From positions 22,569,375 through 22,633,374 of the forward strand of contig CAIIXF020000005.1 in the NCBI GenBank assembly GCA_903813345.2: DNA of 64,000 bases, in the 5' to 3' direction. How positions within the stretch are numbered: the stretch's first letter is position 1; each line of letters begins with the position of its first letter. The notes under the pieces are model-generated. The model was given only the letters and a program-made list of their open reading frames with translations, did no database searches and was not told the origin of the DNA. Of the stretch, positions 1 to 32,252 are shown piece after piece. The translations under genes were made by a program, and so were the position numbers. This DNA comes from Owenia fusiformis. Its lineage: Eukaryota > Annelida > Polychaeta > Sabellida > Oweniidae.

Positions 1-249
1 TGGTGCAAGAACAAAATTTTCAATTTGAAATATATTTGGTTATGTTATGTTACGTTATGTTCGGTAACGTGACTTAAAACGATTGTCAATCCTTTTCTGA
101 CTTGATTTAGAGTTTCAAATAGGGGAACATTCTTTCAGAAAATGGGTAAATCAAAAGCAGTGATTCAAAAAGCCTATATTGAATGGAAAGGAGAAAAGAT
201 GGGGAAAAGTACAGAAAGAAAGGGCGCGTGTTAAGGAAATGGTGGAACA

Positions 250-640
250 GAAACATTTTTGAAAAAAATGCAATACCTGCTCATTTTATTTTCTTGTACA
301 AAATAAAGTATGAAGGCATGTAGAAATTTCAGGAAAGTATCGTCACAGTGCCTTCTTTTATTGAGTCGGGTAAGAGGTAAATCCTAACTCCAGGGAATGC
401 TGAAATTTCATGAAAAACATTCAAAATGGATGTCTTTTCAATTTTCCAATGTTTTCTCAAAGTTTCTGTAGTAACTTGAGTTACCATGGACCTTTTACAA
501 AGTTTATCAAAAGAAGATAATATGATAATTAGTTTTCCTGAAAAACAAGGAAATGCACAAATGCCATCATACTTTATTTTCAACAGAAAATAACATGTGC
601 AGGTATATCAATTTTTTCAAAAATGTTTTCGTTACACCAT
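250..640. repeat. Inverted repeat related to the intron of the 17.5-kb candidate gene
   Basis: The segments 250-335 and 540-635 are imperfect inverted copies of each other (TATGAAGGCATG against CATCATACTTTATTT contexts). Both resemble the minus-strand intron at about 17480-17615, with the shared core GTACAAAATAAAGTATGAAG. This marks an interspersed repeat family present in both large DHX15 introns. Confidence 0.5.
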
Positions 641-769
641 TACATTAAGCGGTACCACATACCCAGGGTATACAACACCCCCGCCCCTTAAAAACATTTG
701 TTTCTTGCTTTGCCTCATGAAGTGCAAAAATGAACCCCTGACGCAGTGACGAACCCTATGATAATGAAG

Positions 770-1080
770 CAGCTGTTATGTACATGATTGAAAATTATAC
801 TGCTTCAGTCTATGATGGTGCTTGGTACATTGGAAAAGTAGTTAATGTGGATGGCGTGCTACGAAATATCATTTATGACTAACAGACGGTCCAGTATTTT
901 AGTGGCCTTCACCAGATGTACTCTGGGTAGCCAGAACATGTACTCTGGGTAGAACATGCAAACGTTCTTTGCCAAATAGTGGCTTTGATTCCCAAGTGGG
1001 AGAATGCTAAAGTTAAAGTTACCTGAAAGATTACCTGGACTGATGATGAACTATTTGCCTCTAAAATTTGAATCAAGAGA
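770..1080 (+). pseudogene. Possible degenerate coding remnant
   Basis: From about 770 the frame reads AAVMYMIENYTASVYDGAWY, then IGKVVNVDGV, before a stop. The next ~200 bases read in shifted frames as WPSPDVLWVAR and IPKWENAKVKVT. The YDGAWYIGKV pattern resembles uncharacterised transposon-associated invertebrate proteins with a conserved YD-WY-G-V core. Stops and frameshifts interrupt it. The assignment rests on memory of a pattern only. Confidence 0.25.
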
Positions 1081-1939
1081 CAATGACGTCTGATGTGTGA
1101 TTTTGGACAGATATGATTTGAAAATATGTTTTATTGTAAACATTTACTAGTTCACGTTGACAGTACTGTTTTAGCGACGTTTCTAGAGATGTTAAATTGA
1201 GTGATAAACACGCCTTACCATCGACAAGGTACAGTCACGTGACAGTGACAAAATATACCGTAGTACACTTTTGATGTACTATGTCATTTTCGCCATTTTA
1301 GATCGCCATTTTCTAGAATGAGGAAGCGAGGCAAGAACTAGCATTGATTTGATCAATATTGTGTCATTTCATCATCATGTAGTTGTTGCATTCGATTTGT
1401 AATTAAGTTGCAAATGTGCATATCTACTTCAAATGATCCTCAGCAACTTCAATATCTTGTTATAGATCTACCCAGTACGTCAGGGATCTCTAAATCCTGA
1501 CTGAATTTCGCAAAATTCTCTCTAATTTTTGTTTTGCTATGCAAATAACAGCCAAACTACGACTAACACAACTTAAGATAAGTATACAAATATACATCCA
1601 GAGTTAATGCAAAACCGCTTTTTACTTTGGATGCTACTACAAAAAATAGATAATGTATGTTGTCAACTCGAATGTATGTTGTCACATTGGCCTTACAGAT
1701 CTCAATTCACAGTTAATTTTACAGTGAATGAAGTGTAATGTACGTGTAATAGAAGGAACATATTTGATAATAAAGTAATAATAACTAGACATGTAAATTG
1801 AACAAGTTCAATTTAAGACTCCAGATTTAATACTTTTTTTAAGCTGAGTCATCCAAATACTTGTAAGCTGAGTCATTCAGAATAAGCTGAGTCAGCTAGA
1901 ATATAGACATTTAGACAACTCTTAAGAATGTTATCTTCG

Positions 1940-3110
1940 ACTCCATTGGCTTAACATGGGGATATCATCATATCGACTTTTCGAGACTTCAAACCGCTAT
2001 AACTATCTAATCAGAAGTTGGATCGAAATTCGGTTTAAAGATTCTGATTCCTGAGAAAATTCTACCCTTAATTCATAACTCATACGTTAAATTTGGAGAA
2101 ACTTTCATGTTGACCTACTTTTCGGACACTATATCTCAAAAGTGGGTCAAAATACTTTCTGACGGCAAAAGGCTAACACTATTAGCACACTCTTTGCTAC
2201 ATGTATACAAAATTTTGAAGCAAATAATTAAAGTGTAGTGTCAGAATCGCAAAAATAAGTTAAAACTATAAATTTGAACCAGATTTTGACCTAGGCATTT
2301 TGGTGACCAAATTGTGAAGCTAGCTAGCTTTTGAGGTCCCTTTCTTTGATAGGCTTTCATTATGTGAAGCTGTACTCAGTCTTTATCTCGTATTTTACAC
2401 TTCAAAAAAATCTTTTTTCCCATTGCCATAACATGGGGCACCAAATTTAGCGATTTTTGAGCTTTCAAAACGACATAAATTCCAAACCAAAAGTCGGATT
2501 GAAATTTGGTTTGCAGATTTGGATTCCTGAGAAAATTCTACCCTCAATTCATAACTCATACGTTAAATTCGGAGAACTTTTTAGTTTGACCTACTTTTCG
2601 GACACCATATCTCAAAAGTGGGTCAAAATACTTTCTTACGGCAAAAGGCTTACACTATTAGCACACTTTTGGCTACCTGTATACAAACTTTTGAAGAAAA
2701 TTATTAAAGTGTAGTGTCGGAATCGTAAAAATAAGGAAAAACAATAAATTTGACCTAGATTTTGACCTAGGCATTTTGATGTCCAAATTTTGAAGCTAGG
2801 TAGCTTTTGAGGCCCCCTTCTTTTATGGGCATTCATTATGTTAAGCTGTACTCAGTCTATATCTTGTATTTTACACTTCGAAAAAGTCTTTTTTCCCATT
2901 GGCTTAACATGGGCACCAAATTTAGCAATTTCGAAACGCTATAGCTTCCGAACCGGAAGTCAGATCGAAATTTAGTTTGCAGATTTGGATTCCTGAGGAA
3001 ATTTTACACTTATTTCATAACTCATACGTTGAATTTGGAGAACTTTTTCGTTTGACCTACTTTCCGGACGCAATATCTCAAAATCGGTAAAAGTAATCAA
3101 AAAACTGATT
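1940..3110. repeat. About 478-bp tandem repeat, 2.5-3 copies
   Basis: Units start near 1940, 2419 and 2895, each with an AACATGGGG motif followed by GAGAAAATTCTACCCT, CATACGTTAAATT and GACCTACTTTTCGGAC. Copies differ by scattered substitutions. They lie inside the 1209-4889 element. Confidence 0.8.
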
Positions 3111-3544
3111 TCTCACAGTCGAATCGTCTTTTTCTTGGCTACACGTTAAAAAAAAAATTTTGAAAAAATATTGAAAAATGACAGAGATAATTGACAAAAT
3201 GATAATTTGACCTAGATTTTGACCTTTGACCTAGATAAAAATTTGACCTAATTTCCCAGAAACTAGGTCTCATTACCTATTTAACCATGGAAGCAGATTT
3301 CAGAAAGTCCCTCTAGTTGCTGAGAAAACGCGGAAAGAAAGAATAATAATAGGAAAACTGGCAAAAGCAATAGACTCCAGATTTTCAATCTGGAGTCTAA
3401 TGATAGGCATATCAGATATATTTACTCTAATATTTTGTCCGTTAATCCATAAAATTGTCATTGATATGATTAAATTTCAATGTTACTAATTCTTTTTTTG
3501 TGTTCCATAACCTGGCTTTTGAACTTCTACACTTTCCAGATATA

Positions 3545-4167
3545 CAGAGTGTCCCAAAGTATGCCCCCCCCCAGGCAGACATATACCAATTTCTCCATAG
3601 TTGTATGTGTCATATATCATTTTTAAGCTTATCCAAAGTTACATATGATGGTTCAAATGGTAAAAAGTAACAGGCATTTTAAAAATTAGCATACTATTAG
3701 CGTTTTGCCAAAAAGATTTCAGTATCCTGGAAACAGCCCTGACCTGAATGTGACAGGAAATATTGATGCTATTCTCGAATATAGGATGGATATTGAGTTC
3801 TAAAAAGATGACGTTTAAGGTAGATACTCCAAGGAAACTCTTCTTATGCCTTAAAAGGGTTTTATGAGGATAACAAAACGCCATATCCCTATTTGAAGCC
3901 TGTTTAAGGTCATATATGGAAAGTATTGCTGCTGTTAACATGGCGGCTAAGGAGACACACCGACTATTGTTTTGGTGTAAAACTGACTTTAATTTTGGCC
4001 AAACACTAACTTTTGAAATTCCTGTAACTTTTTTCCATTTGTGAGTTGAACCATGATACTCGGCAAATTAATGTAACTTTGGATGAGCTTTAAAATGATA
4101 TATGACACATAATATGGAGACATTGGTATATGTCTGCCTAGGGGGCCCATACTTTCGGTACACCCTG
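3545..4167. mobile_element. Nested mariner-like inverted-repeat element
   Basis: CAGAGTGTCCCAAAGTATG at 3545 is inverted as CATACTTTCGGTACACCCTG ending at 4167, flanked by TA on both sides. Inverted similarity continues inward for about 120 bases (GCAGACATATACCAAT). The TA target and CAGRGTGT ends fit Tc1/mariner. No transposase is visible, and it is inserted in the larger 1209-4889 element. Confidence 0.7.
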
Positions 4168-4894
4168 TAGCATAAATTTTGAAAGTCATCTTGGATTAGC
4201 TAGTATAGATCTCTCCATGCAACTAAACATAATGTAACGTACCGACGCCAAGTGGTCAAAGAGGTCGGAAAATAACACGCCATGGTCACATACTGTATTA
4301 ATCACCATATTAACACTTTCATAAAATAAAATAGCATTCAACGAAAAAATCACTTTTACCTGTTTATCTGTACTAGGGATACAGGTGCATGTTCGTTGAA
4401 TTTCAATTACAGGGACAACATACACTGTGAGTTGACAACGTACATTTCTGATTTTTTAAATTATACCAAATGCATGAATATTTATTAAATCTTCACCCGT
4501 CTTAAACTGTGTAGTTTAGAGAAACACATTCTCATAAAAATATTCGACACTCTGAGACGTCAGTGGAGAAAATTATCAAAGGGAATGTGTAAAAAACAAC
4601 ATCTTTCCAACCGAACAATTGTATGGGTAGACTTACAAAGAAAAAAATCTAGCACTGCTCGAAGATCTTTTAACGTAATTAGGAAAATAAATGTCTTTGA
4701 AATCGAATACACGCGAAATCAAACTTGAAATGCTTTATGTATTCCTCAAATTTATTTTTGAAAACCTGCATCAAACCTACATCATAGTCTTTGCTTAAAA
4801 TCAGTTAATAGTGACATAGTACATCAAAAGTGTACTACGGTATATTTTGTCACTGTCACGTGACTGTACCTTGTCGATGGTAAGGCGTGATAAA

Positions 4895-5780
4895 GTTGTT
4901 ATAAGAAGTTTACATTTTGCATAGACTTTGAACAATATATTTGCTCTCGTTATCTAATGACGACTATACCGTTTCTTAACAAGCGTTACCAAAATTTGCT
5001 GATTCAGTACTAGGATGAGGGGTCTATATACCAAGTACATTTAGCACCATTGTTATTCACAATATTAAATGATTGGTTTGGTTTTTTCATTGAAATGTCT
5101 TCTTGATCAGATTTAATGACACATGGAGCTGATGTTCTAAGATGTTAGTCTACGTTATACGTTACCATTCGTTTAAATATAGTACGCAAATGCTATATTT
5201 TACATGAACATAGTGTGTTTTCATAAAATGAGTTCCTCTTATATTTAAAACGGACCAAGCTAATTCTTTGGAAATCACTATATTGTGCAACTGATTGAAT
5301 TGAAAATGTCAGTTCCCAGCAATTAATCTACGTTACAATATAGGCTTGTTCAATTGTTTTTTTACAAATAGATAACCATGACAGTATCCAATATTAGTGT
5401 TTAACAATGCAGAGATATACTCCTTTGCTCTGCTAAAAAGTATTAAACCGAGGCAATGGTCACAAAAGATTTACAATTAATGATTGAATGACTGACAAAC
5501 ATTATGGAAATTACAATTTTAAGGACAAACATATAAAACATTTGTAATTGAGCAAAAAAGTTCAAGAAAGCCACCAATCATTAATCCTCCTGATAAGTAT
5601 CAGTGCCCTAATGTCTGTACTTTAAGGTAGAAAAACATTTTATTTGGTAGCACTGTCATAAATTAAGAAGTATTCAAATCAATTAAGATGGTACCTATAA
5701 CGTAATTTAAACGTACTATCTGGAATGACTGTATCAAGTGTATATCAGGTTATTCATCAGAAAATATGTGGAGCATGTGT
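4895..5780. other. DHX15 intron sequence without recognised features
   Basis: AT-rich intronic sequence. I see no exon, known repeat or RNA gene in it. Confidence 0.5.
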
Positions 5781-5789
5781 AGCTGAAAC

Positions 5790-8700
5790 AAGATCATACA
5801 GCCTGCAATGTGCACTTTGTTACACTATGGATGATTTCATCATGATTCATACAGCCTGCAATGTGCTCTATGTTATACTATAAATGATTTCATCATGATT
5901 CATACAGCCTGCAATGTGAACTATGTTATACTATGGATGATTTCATCATGATTCATACAGCCTGCAATGTGCACTATGTTATACTATGGATGATCTCATC
6001 ATGATTCATACAGCCTGCAATGTGAACTATGTTATACTATGGAAGATTTCACCATGATTCATACAGCCTGCAATGTGCACTGTTTTATAATATGGATGAT
6101 TTCATTATGATTCATACAGCCTGCAATGTGAACTATGTTTTACTATGAATGATTTCATCCTGATTCATACAGCCTGCAATGTGAACTATGTTATACTATG
6201 GATGATTTCATCATGATTCATACAGCCTGAAATGTGCACTATGTTTTACTATGGATGATTTCATCATGATTCATACAGCCTGCAATGTGAACTATGTTAT
6301 ACTATGGATGATTTCATCATGATTCATACAGCCTGCAATGTGAACTATGTTATACTATGAATGATTTCATCATGATTCACACGGCCTGAAATGTGCACTA
6401 TGTTTTACTATGAATGATTTCATCCTGATTCATACAGCCTGCAATGTGAACTATGTTATACTATGGATGATTTCATCATGATTCATACAGCCTGCAATGT
6501 GAACTATGTTATACTATGGAAGATTTCATCATGATTCATACAGCCTGAAATGTGAACTATGTTATACTATGGAAGATTTCATCATGATTCATACAGCCTG
6601 CAATGTGCACTATGTTATACTATGGATGATTTCATCATGATTCATACAGCCTGACATGTGAACTATGTTTTACTATGAATGATTTCATCCTGATTCATAC
6701 AGCCTGCAATGTGAACTATGTTATACTATGGAAGATTTCATCCTGATTCATACAGCCTGCAATGTGAATTATGTTATACTATGGATGATTTCATCATGAT
6801 TCATACAGCCTGAAATGTGAACTATGTTTTACTATGAATGATTTCATCCTGATTCATACAGCCTGCAATGTGAACTGTGTTATACTATGGAAGATTTCAT
6901 CATGATTCATACAGCCTGCAATGTGCACTATGTTATACTATGGATGATTTCATCATGATTCATACAGCCTGAAATGTGAACTATGTTTTACTATGAATGA
7001 TTTCATCCTGATTCATACAGCCTGCAATGTGAACTATGTTTTACTATAAATGATTACATCATGATTCATAGAGCCTGCAATGTGAACTATGTTATACTAT
7101 GAATGATTTCATCATGATTCATACAGCCTGAAATGTGAACTATGTTTTACTATGAATGATTTCATCCTGATTCATACAGCCTGCAATGTCAACTATGTTA
7201 TACTATGGATGATTTCATCATGATTCATACAGCCTGCAATGTGCACTATGTTATACTATGGATGATTTCATCATGATTCATACAGCCTGCAATGTGAACT
7301 ATGTAATACTATAAATGATTTCATCATGATTCATACAGCCTGCAATGTGAACTATGTTATACTATAGATGATTTCATCCTGATTCATACAGCCTGCAATG
7401 TGAACTATGTTATACTATGGAAGATTTCATCCTGATTCATACAGCCTGCAATGTGAATTATGTTATACTATGGATGATTTCATCATGATTCATACAGCCT
7501 GAAATGTGAACTATGTTCTACTATGAATGATTTCATCCTGATTCATACAGCCTGCAATGTGAACTATGTTATACTATGGAAGATTTCATCATGATTCATA
7601 CAGCCTGCAATGTGCACTATGTCATACTATGGAAGATTTCATCATGATTCATACAGCCTGAAATGTGAACTATGTTTTACTATGAATGATTTCATCCTGA
7701 TGCATACAGCCTGCAATGTGAACTATGTTTTACTATAAATGATTTCATCATGATTCATACAGCCTGCAATGTGAACTATGTTATAGTATGGAAGATTTCA
7801 TCATGATTCATACAGCCTGCAATGTGCACTATGTTATACTATGGATGATTTCACCATGATTCATACAGCCTGAAATGTGAACTATGTTTTACTATGAATG
7901 ATTTCATCCTGATTCATACAGCCTGAAATGTGAACTATGTTTTACTATAAATGATTTCATCATGATTCATACAGCCTGCAATGTGAACTATGTTATACTA
8001 TGAATGATTTCATCATGATTCATACAGCCTGCAATGTGAACTATGTTATACTATGGAAGATTTCATCCTGATTCATACAGCCTGCAATGTGAACTATGTT
8101 TTACTATAAATGATTACATCATGATTCATACAGCCTGCAATTTGAACTGTGTTATACTATGGAAGATTTTAATCATGATTCATACAGCCTGAAATGTGCA
8201 CTATGTTATACTATGGATGATTTCATCATGATTCATACAGCCTGCAATGTGCACTATGTTATACTATGGATGATTTCATCATGATTCATACAGCCTGCAA
8301 TGTGAACTATGTTATACTATGAATGATTTCATCATGATTCATACAGCCTGCAATGTGCACTATGTTATACTATGGATGATTTCATCATGATTCATACAGC
8401 CTGCAATGTGAACTATGTTATACTATAAATGATTTCATCATGATTCATACAGCCTGCAATGTGAACTATGTTATACTATGGATGATTTCATCCTGATTCA
8501 TACAGCCTGCAATGTGAACTATGTTATACTATGGAAGATTTCATCCTGATTCATACAGCCTGCAATGTGAATTATGTTATACTATGGATGATTTCATCAT
8601 GATTCATACAGCCTGAAATGTGAACTATGTTCTACTATGAATGATTTCATCCTGATTCATACAGCCTGCAATGTGAACTATGTTATACTATGGAAGATTT

Positions 8701-9613
8701 CATCCTGATTCATACAGCCTGCAATGTGAATTATGTTATACTATGGATGATTTCATCATGATTCATACAGCCTGAAATGTGAACTATGTTCTACTATGAA
8801 TGATTTCATCCTGATTCATACAGCCTGCAATGTGAACTATGTTATACTATGGAAGATTTCATCATGATTCATACAGCCTGCAATGTGAACTATGTTATAC
8901 TATGAATGATTTCATCATGATTCATACAGCCTGCAATGTGAACTATGTTATACTATGGAAGATTTCATCCTGATTCATACAGCCTGCAATCTGAACTATG
9001 TTTTACTATAAATGATTACATCATGATTCATACAGCCTGAAATTTGAACTGTGTTATACTATGGAAGATTTTAATCATGATTCATACAGCCTGAAATGTG
9101 CACTATGTTATACTATGGATGATTTCATCATGATTCATACAGCCTGCAATGTGCACTATGTTATGGATGATTTCATCATGATTCATACAGCCTGCAATGT
9201 GAACTATGTTATACTATGGATGATTTCATCATGATTCATACAGCCTGCAATGTGAACTATGTTATACTATGGATGATTTCATCATGATTCATACAGCCTG
9301 AAATGTGAACTATGTTATACTATGGAAGATTTCATCCTGATTCATACAGCCTGCAATGTGAACTATGTTTTACTATAAATGATTTCATCATGATTCATAC
9401 AGCCTGCAATGTGAACTATGTTATACTATGGAAGATTTCATCATGATTCATACAGCCTGCAATGTGCACTATGTTATACTATGGATGATTTCATCATGAT
9501 TCATACAGCCTGAAATGTGAACTATGTTTTACTATGAATGATTTCATCCTGATTCATACAGCCTGCAATGTGAACTATGTTTTACTATGAATGATTTCAT
9601 CATGATTCATACA
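5790..9613. repeat. 53-bp satellite array, about 72 copies
   Basis: The monomer begins GATTCATACAGCCTGCAATG and ends GATGATTTCATCAT, with a period of 53 bases (e.g. unit starts at 5844 and 5897). Recurrent variants (GTGCAC/GTGAAC, TTATAC/TTTTAC, GGATGA/GGAAGA/GAATGA) alternate in blocks, suggesting higher-order amplification. One unit near 9160 is shortened. The array lies inside the last visible DHX15 intron. Confidence 0.97.
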
Positions 9614-28678
<19,065 letters not shown>

Positions 28679-29699
28679 GCTTTTGAAAAAATGGACGTCT
28701 ACCTCGTACCTATATTGACTTCCTTTAAAGACATTTTAACTGGGTTTATCTGTTTTTGTGCATTCATGTCGAAATAATACGAAAAATTATTGTTGATGAA
28801 AGAAGCATAATTAGATTACGACACTTTGATTCAGATATAATAACCTGAAATTGACGGACTTAGGTACGAGGTTAATTGTAAAAACACATTCCAAAATCTA
28901 GTAGAAATATCGTACATATAAATACATATTTTCTCTCAAGCTTGACTCACTAAATAGCAAAAAGCACTTAAAATAATATAAATTTTAAAGAAATAAATAA
29001 TTTTATTTGAGTTTTGTACAATTGCTGCAATTTGCTAATTTGGACTGTGTAATTTTGAAATGTTTGTGTCAACTTTTCTGAAATAATTTTCGGGATTTAC
29101 TTCCTTGTCTGTGTATTTTCATTCTTCATTGTCGGTACTGCGGTGAGAACTTTTTATTATTCTATAGGTTGCTATTTCAATCTAGACTATATCTCAAAGG
29201 AACTTGTGTCGACAGATAACACTTTCTTTCTGGAAAAATAGACCTTTACACTCAGTACAGTCTTCTTACTCTACCGTGGAGCTCAGCTGACAGAAGTCAT
29301 TAGCCAGATGTAACTTTTGTATATTTTGGTTTGTACAAGTTACTAACTTAGACTCTAGATGGGTGGCTGTCAATTAATAACAATGGCATTGTTTCCCTGA
29401 AGTACTGGAAAAGTGATGAGCATATTGGCAGGTGAGGAACACTATGAAAATTGAAATATACTATAATAAAACTATACCTACCTGCTTTTGGAACGAAAAA
29501 TACGTTTCCATCTCCTGAAACCAAAAATGCCACAAGTCAAGAGAGTAACCACATTTTCAGTCTTATAACAGTATTTGTAGAATACATGTAGATAGACCAT
29601 GGACCAGTGTAATGATAATTAGAATACTTATCCATTTCATTTTAAATATTATTCAGAAAATATTTGAGAGAAAAGTTATGTATTGAAATTGAAACTATA

Positions 29700-29800
29700 G
29701 AATGGAGGCTGGTGTCATAAATAGCCTGCACAAGCTCCAATGGCAGCCACTTTACCCTCGAAGAAGTACATTAAAGTGCCTCACAATCATGTATAAGGCT
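29700..29800 (+). pseudogene. LINE reverse-transcriptase C-terminal remnant
   Basis: The frame reads INSLHKLQWQPLYPRRSTLK, then CLTIMYKAIP. This matches the L-WLPL--RR---L--MYK pattern found near the end of non-LTR retrotransposon ORF2 proteins (known family pattern). It is cut at 29801 by the start of an interspersed repeat. Confidence 0.5.
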
Positions 29801-30546
29801 ATCCCAACGAACGAAATTCGGTAGGGATATAGTGAAGCCCTCGGTCCGTCCATCAGTCAGTCCGTCCGTCTGGAAGATAACTCAAATATCAGTTGACAGA
29901 TTTTCTTCATATTTGGTGGAAAGATGTATATTGATAAATAGTTTTACGCAAAAAATTCAAGATGGCCGCCACTTTAAAAATGGCGGGACTTTTTCGCAAA
30001 AATCATAAATTTTTCATTCTAAACCAAAGTAATTAATATTATTGTTTGAAATTTTGGTAGTATATTCGCAACATCTATCTATTTCACATATATTCCGTGT
30101 TTTTCATCCTGACCCCCAGGGGGTATGGGGGGTCAGGAAAACAGAAACTTTTGCTAATTTTTATATCTTTCTGAAGTATAGCTGTATTATACTCAAATGA
30201 AAGGCAATTAAGAGTAGATTGCAAATATTGTATCTTTTTTCTGATTCGAGCCTCGTAAAATTCAAAATGGCCGTCTAATGTACGATTTCGCAATAATTTT
30301 TTGATCCCTTCAAAGTATGGCTATATAATACTCAAATTGAAGGAATTTTGGAATAGATCACAATTATGGTATAATTTTTCAGATTTGCACCTCAGAAAAT
30401 TCAAAATGGTTGCTTTGCAGGAATTCGCAATTCTAAAATCTAAATTTTTCAATTTTAACCAAAGTAATGAGTATAATTGATTGGAATTCGGTAATTGATA
30501 TTTTGTTCGTTGGGATTTGCTACTCCGCGGAGTTGCTGTTATCTAG
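29801..30546. mobile_element. Interspersed repeat family X, copy 1
   Basis: The copy starts ATCCCAACGAACGAAATTCG and ends GTTCGTTGGGATTTGCTACT plus about 25 bases; the ATCCCAACGAAC ends are inverted. A GTCCGTCC run lies near the left end, and CAAGATGGCCGCC occurs inside. A second full copy is at 40.7 kb and a fragment at 31.5 kb. No coding capacity; the class is unknown. Confidence 0.8.
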
Positions 30547-30928
30547 TTAACCACCTTATAGCCATTCTAATACTAAGTCAATTCATAAAGATCCTATCGT
30601 AATAAAAAAAATGTTTTCCAAAATTGTAGGGCTTCTTTTTTGCATCACTTTGTACACAGGAACTTCCATGTGTTTTTAATTTATTATCCAGTTTTATCTC
30701 ATTTGTACTTGAAGAACTACCAATATTAACTAATATAGCTGAGGTAAATGGTGTAATGATAATTCATGACTAATAACATATGATAAGTGCATTTATCACA
30801 AGGTTGTGTAGGGCAATTAGTAGAGTAAGTAATCTTAGATGGATTACCAGAACAGTCTTAGATCCATTGTTGTAACCATTGAAATTATGATGGGATAGAA
30901 TGATGTCATATAATATAAGTAACATACC

Positions 30929-31253
30929 CGGGGGGGGGGGTACTCCAATATATTCTCTATATGGTGATGTGTCACTAAAGTGGGTCAGATATCGGTCCCA
31001 TTTATCGGTCCTATTTTGACAGAAAAATCCCTAGAGCTGGGTCTACTTTTTGAAAATCCTGGAAAAAACTGGGTGGTTCTCAAAAAAAAATTGCCTGAAG
31101 TAGTCTTGTTTTTAAGAAATTACCTTGAAGTAGGTTTATTTTTTAAATAAAAACCCTAGATGTGGGTCCATTTTATGAGAAAAAATTCCTAGATGTGGAT
31201 GGATATTTTGAATCTGAGCTACACCTCCCTGTATAACCCCCCTTCCCCCCTGG
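30929..31253. mobile_element. hAT-like MITE
   Basis: GTAACATACC flanks both sides (30919-30928 and 31254-31263), enclosing a sequence with G-run (CGGGGGGGGGGTACTCC) and C-run (CCTTCCCCCCTGG) ends. An 8-10-bp duplication with such ends fits hAT-type elements. The element is 325 bp and non-coding. Confidence 0.6.
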
Positions 31254-31489
31254 GTAACATACCTCTGGCATATCAGACTGAATTAACCTGTTTGTAAGAA
31301 CCATAAGGTTATTATCTTTAGCTATTGATTTATCGTTTGTGTATAATGGTCATATCTGTTTACATTGATTGATAAATAATACTTCTGAAGGTGACATATA
31401 TATTAGGACACTTTCTATGAAATCTTAAGCAATCATGTTAACAATGAATGTGATGAAGTTTACTATATTTCTAAAAACAAATTGCCACC

Positions 31490-31760
31490 TAATGTGGGAT
31501 TTCGCAATTATACTCAAATTTAAGGAATTTTAGAGTAGATCACAATTATGGTATTGTTTTCTGATTTGTGCTTAAGAAAATGGCTGCCTAGAGCAGGAAT
31601 TAACCATTATATTACATAGAGATATTATTACATGATACTACAATGATCTCAAATATTTATTGAAGGGAAGAGTAGATGGTAAATATTACATTGTGACAGA
31701 TTCATGATTTATGTAGTGTTCTTTGGGATTTGCTACTCCATGGAGTTGCTGTTTTCTAGT
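31490..31760. repeat. Interspersed repeat family X, 3' fragment
   Basis: The fragment contains GAGTAGATCACAATTATGGT and ends GGGATTTGCTACTCCATGGA, matching the right third of the copies at 29.8 and 40.7 kb. Confidence 0.75.
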
Positions 31761-32188
31761 TTATGCCAGGAATGCTTTGAAGTTTATCCTGTGATAACTA
31801 ATTGTGATAATTTCATGGATCAATATTTAGAATTGAAAAAGTTATCAGAAAAAGAGGCATGGCTTGTCTGGGCTACTATAGTGGGCAATCCCTCCATTTT
31901 AAAATATAATACATTTTGATTATTAATTATTATACTGTTAATGTGTTTTCAGAAAAAATATTGGGTATTTGTACATGCAGTTCCAAGTATTCTTCACAAG
32001 TAGCGGGGAACTGACATCAAAGACCTTATCACATTTCAAGGAACGAATAATCAAATCTGAAATTCTAAGAACCATATAGGATAAGATAAAAGGACATGAT
32101 TTCATAAGAGACATGTGTCAGTTCATTTTAGAACTAAATTGAAGAAGCATAATGTATGAAGAGGCATAATGTATGAAGAAGCATAATA

Positions 32189-32252
32189 ATGGCAGCTCAA
32201 CCTCTCACTAGAACTGCCACTAAGCAAATACCTGTGCCACATAAAACTATAG
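32189..32252 (+). CDS. SH3BP2: SH3BP2 coding exon 1 (start codon)
   Basis: The exon encodes MAAQPLTRTATKQIPVPHKT and ends in phase 1 at a GTTAGT donor. An in-frame TGA lies shortly upstream of the ATG, which supports this start. Confidence 0.82.

Larger units (their letters stand above)
1209..4889. mobile_element. 3.7-kb DNA element with 77-bp terminal inverted repeats and ATAAA target duplication
   Basis: The sequence from 1209 (CACGCCTTACCATCGACAAG) is repeated in inverse, essentially perfectly, ending at 4889 over about 77 bases. ATAAA flanks both ends (1204-1208 and 4890-4894), a 5-bp target duplication. No transposase frame is present, so it is non-autonomous. CAC termini with 5-bp duplications recall the Transib/ProtoRAG group, but that class is a guess. 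Inside are three ~478-bp tandem units and a nested mariner-like element. Confidence 0.8.
28679..32188. promoter_or_regulatory. Intergenic region between divergent DHX15 and SH3BP2 start codons
   Basis: These 3.5 kb separate the two start codons and must hold both 5' ends. It is AT-rich. I could not identify a TATA box, CpG island or untranslated first exon. Part of it is repeat: a LINE remnant near 29.7 kb, a ~0.75 kb interspersed repeat at 29801-30546, a hAT-like element at 30929-31253 and a repeat fragment at 31490-31760. The least repetitive part, and the best place to look for promoters, is 28679-29690. Confidence 0.5.

Noticed and set aside
5790-9613. Possible CRISPR array (many short direct repeats)
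   Set aside because: There are no unique spacers; the entire 53-bp unit repeats, and the context is a eukaryotic intron.
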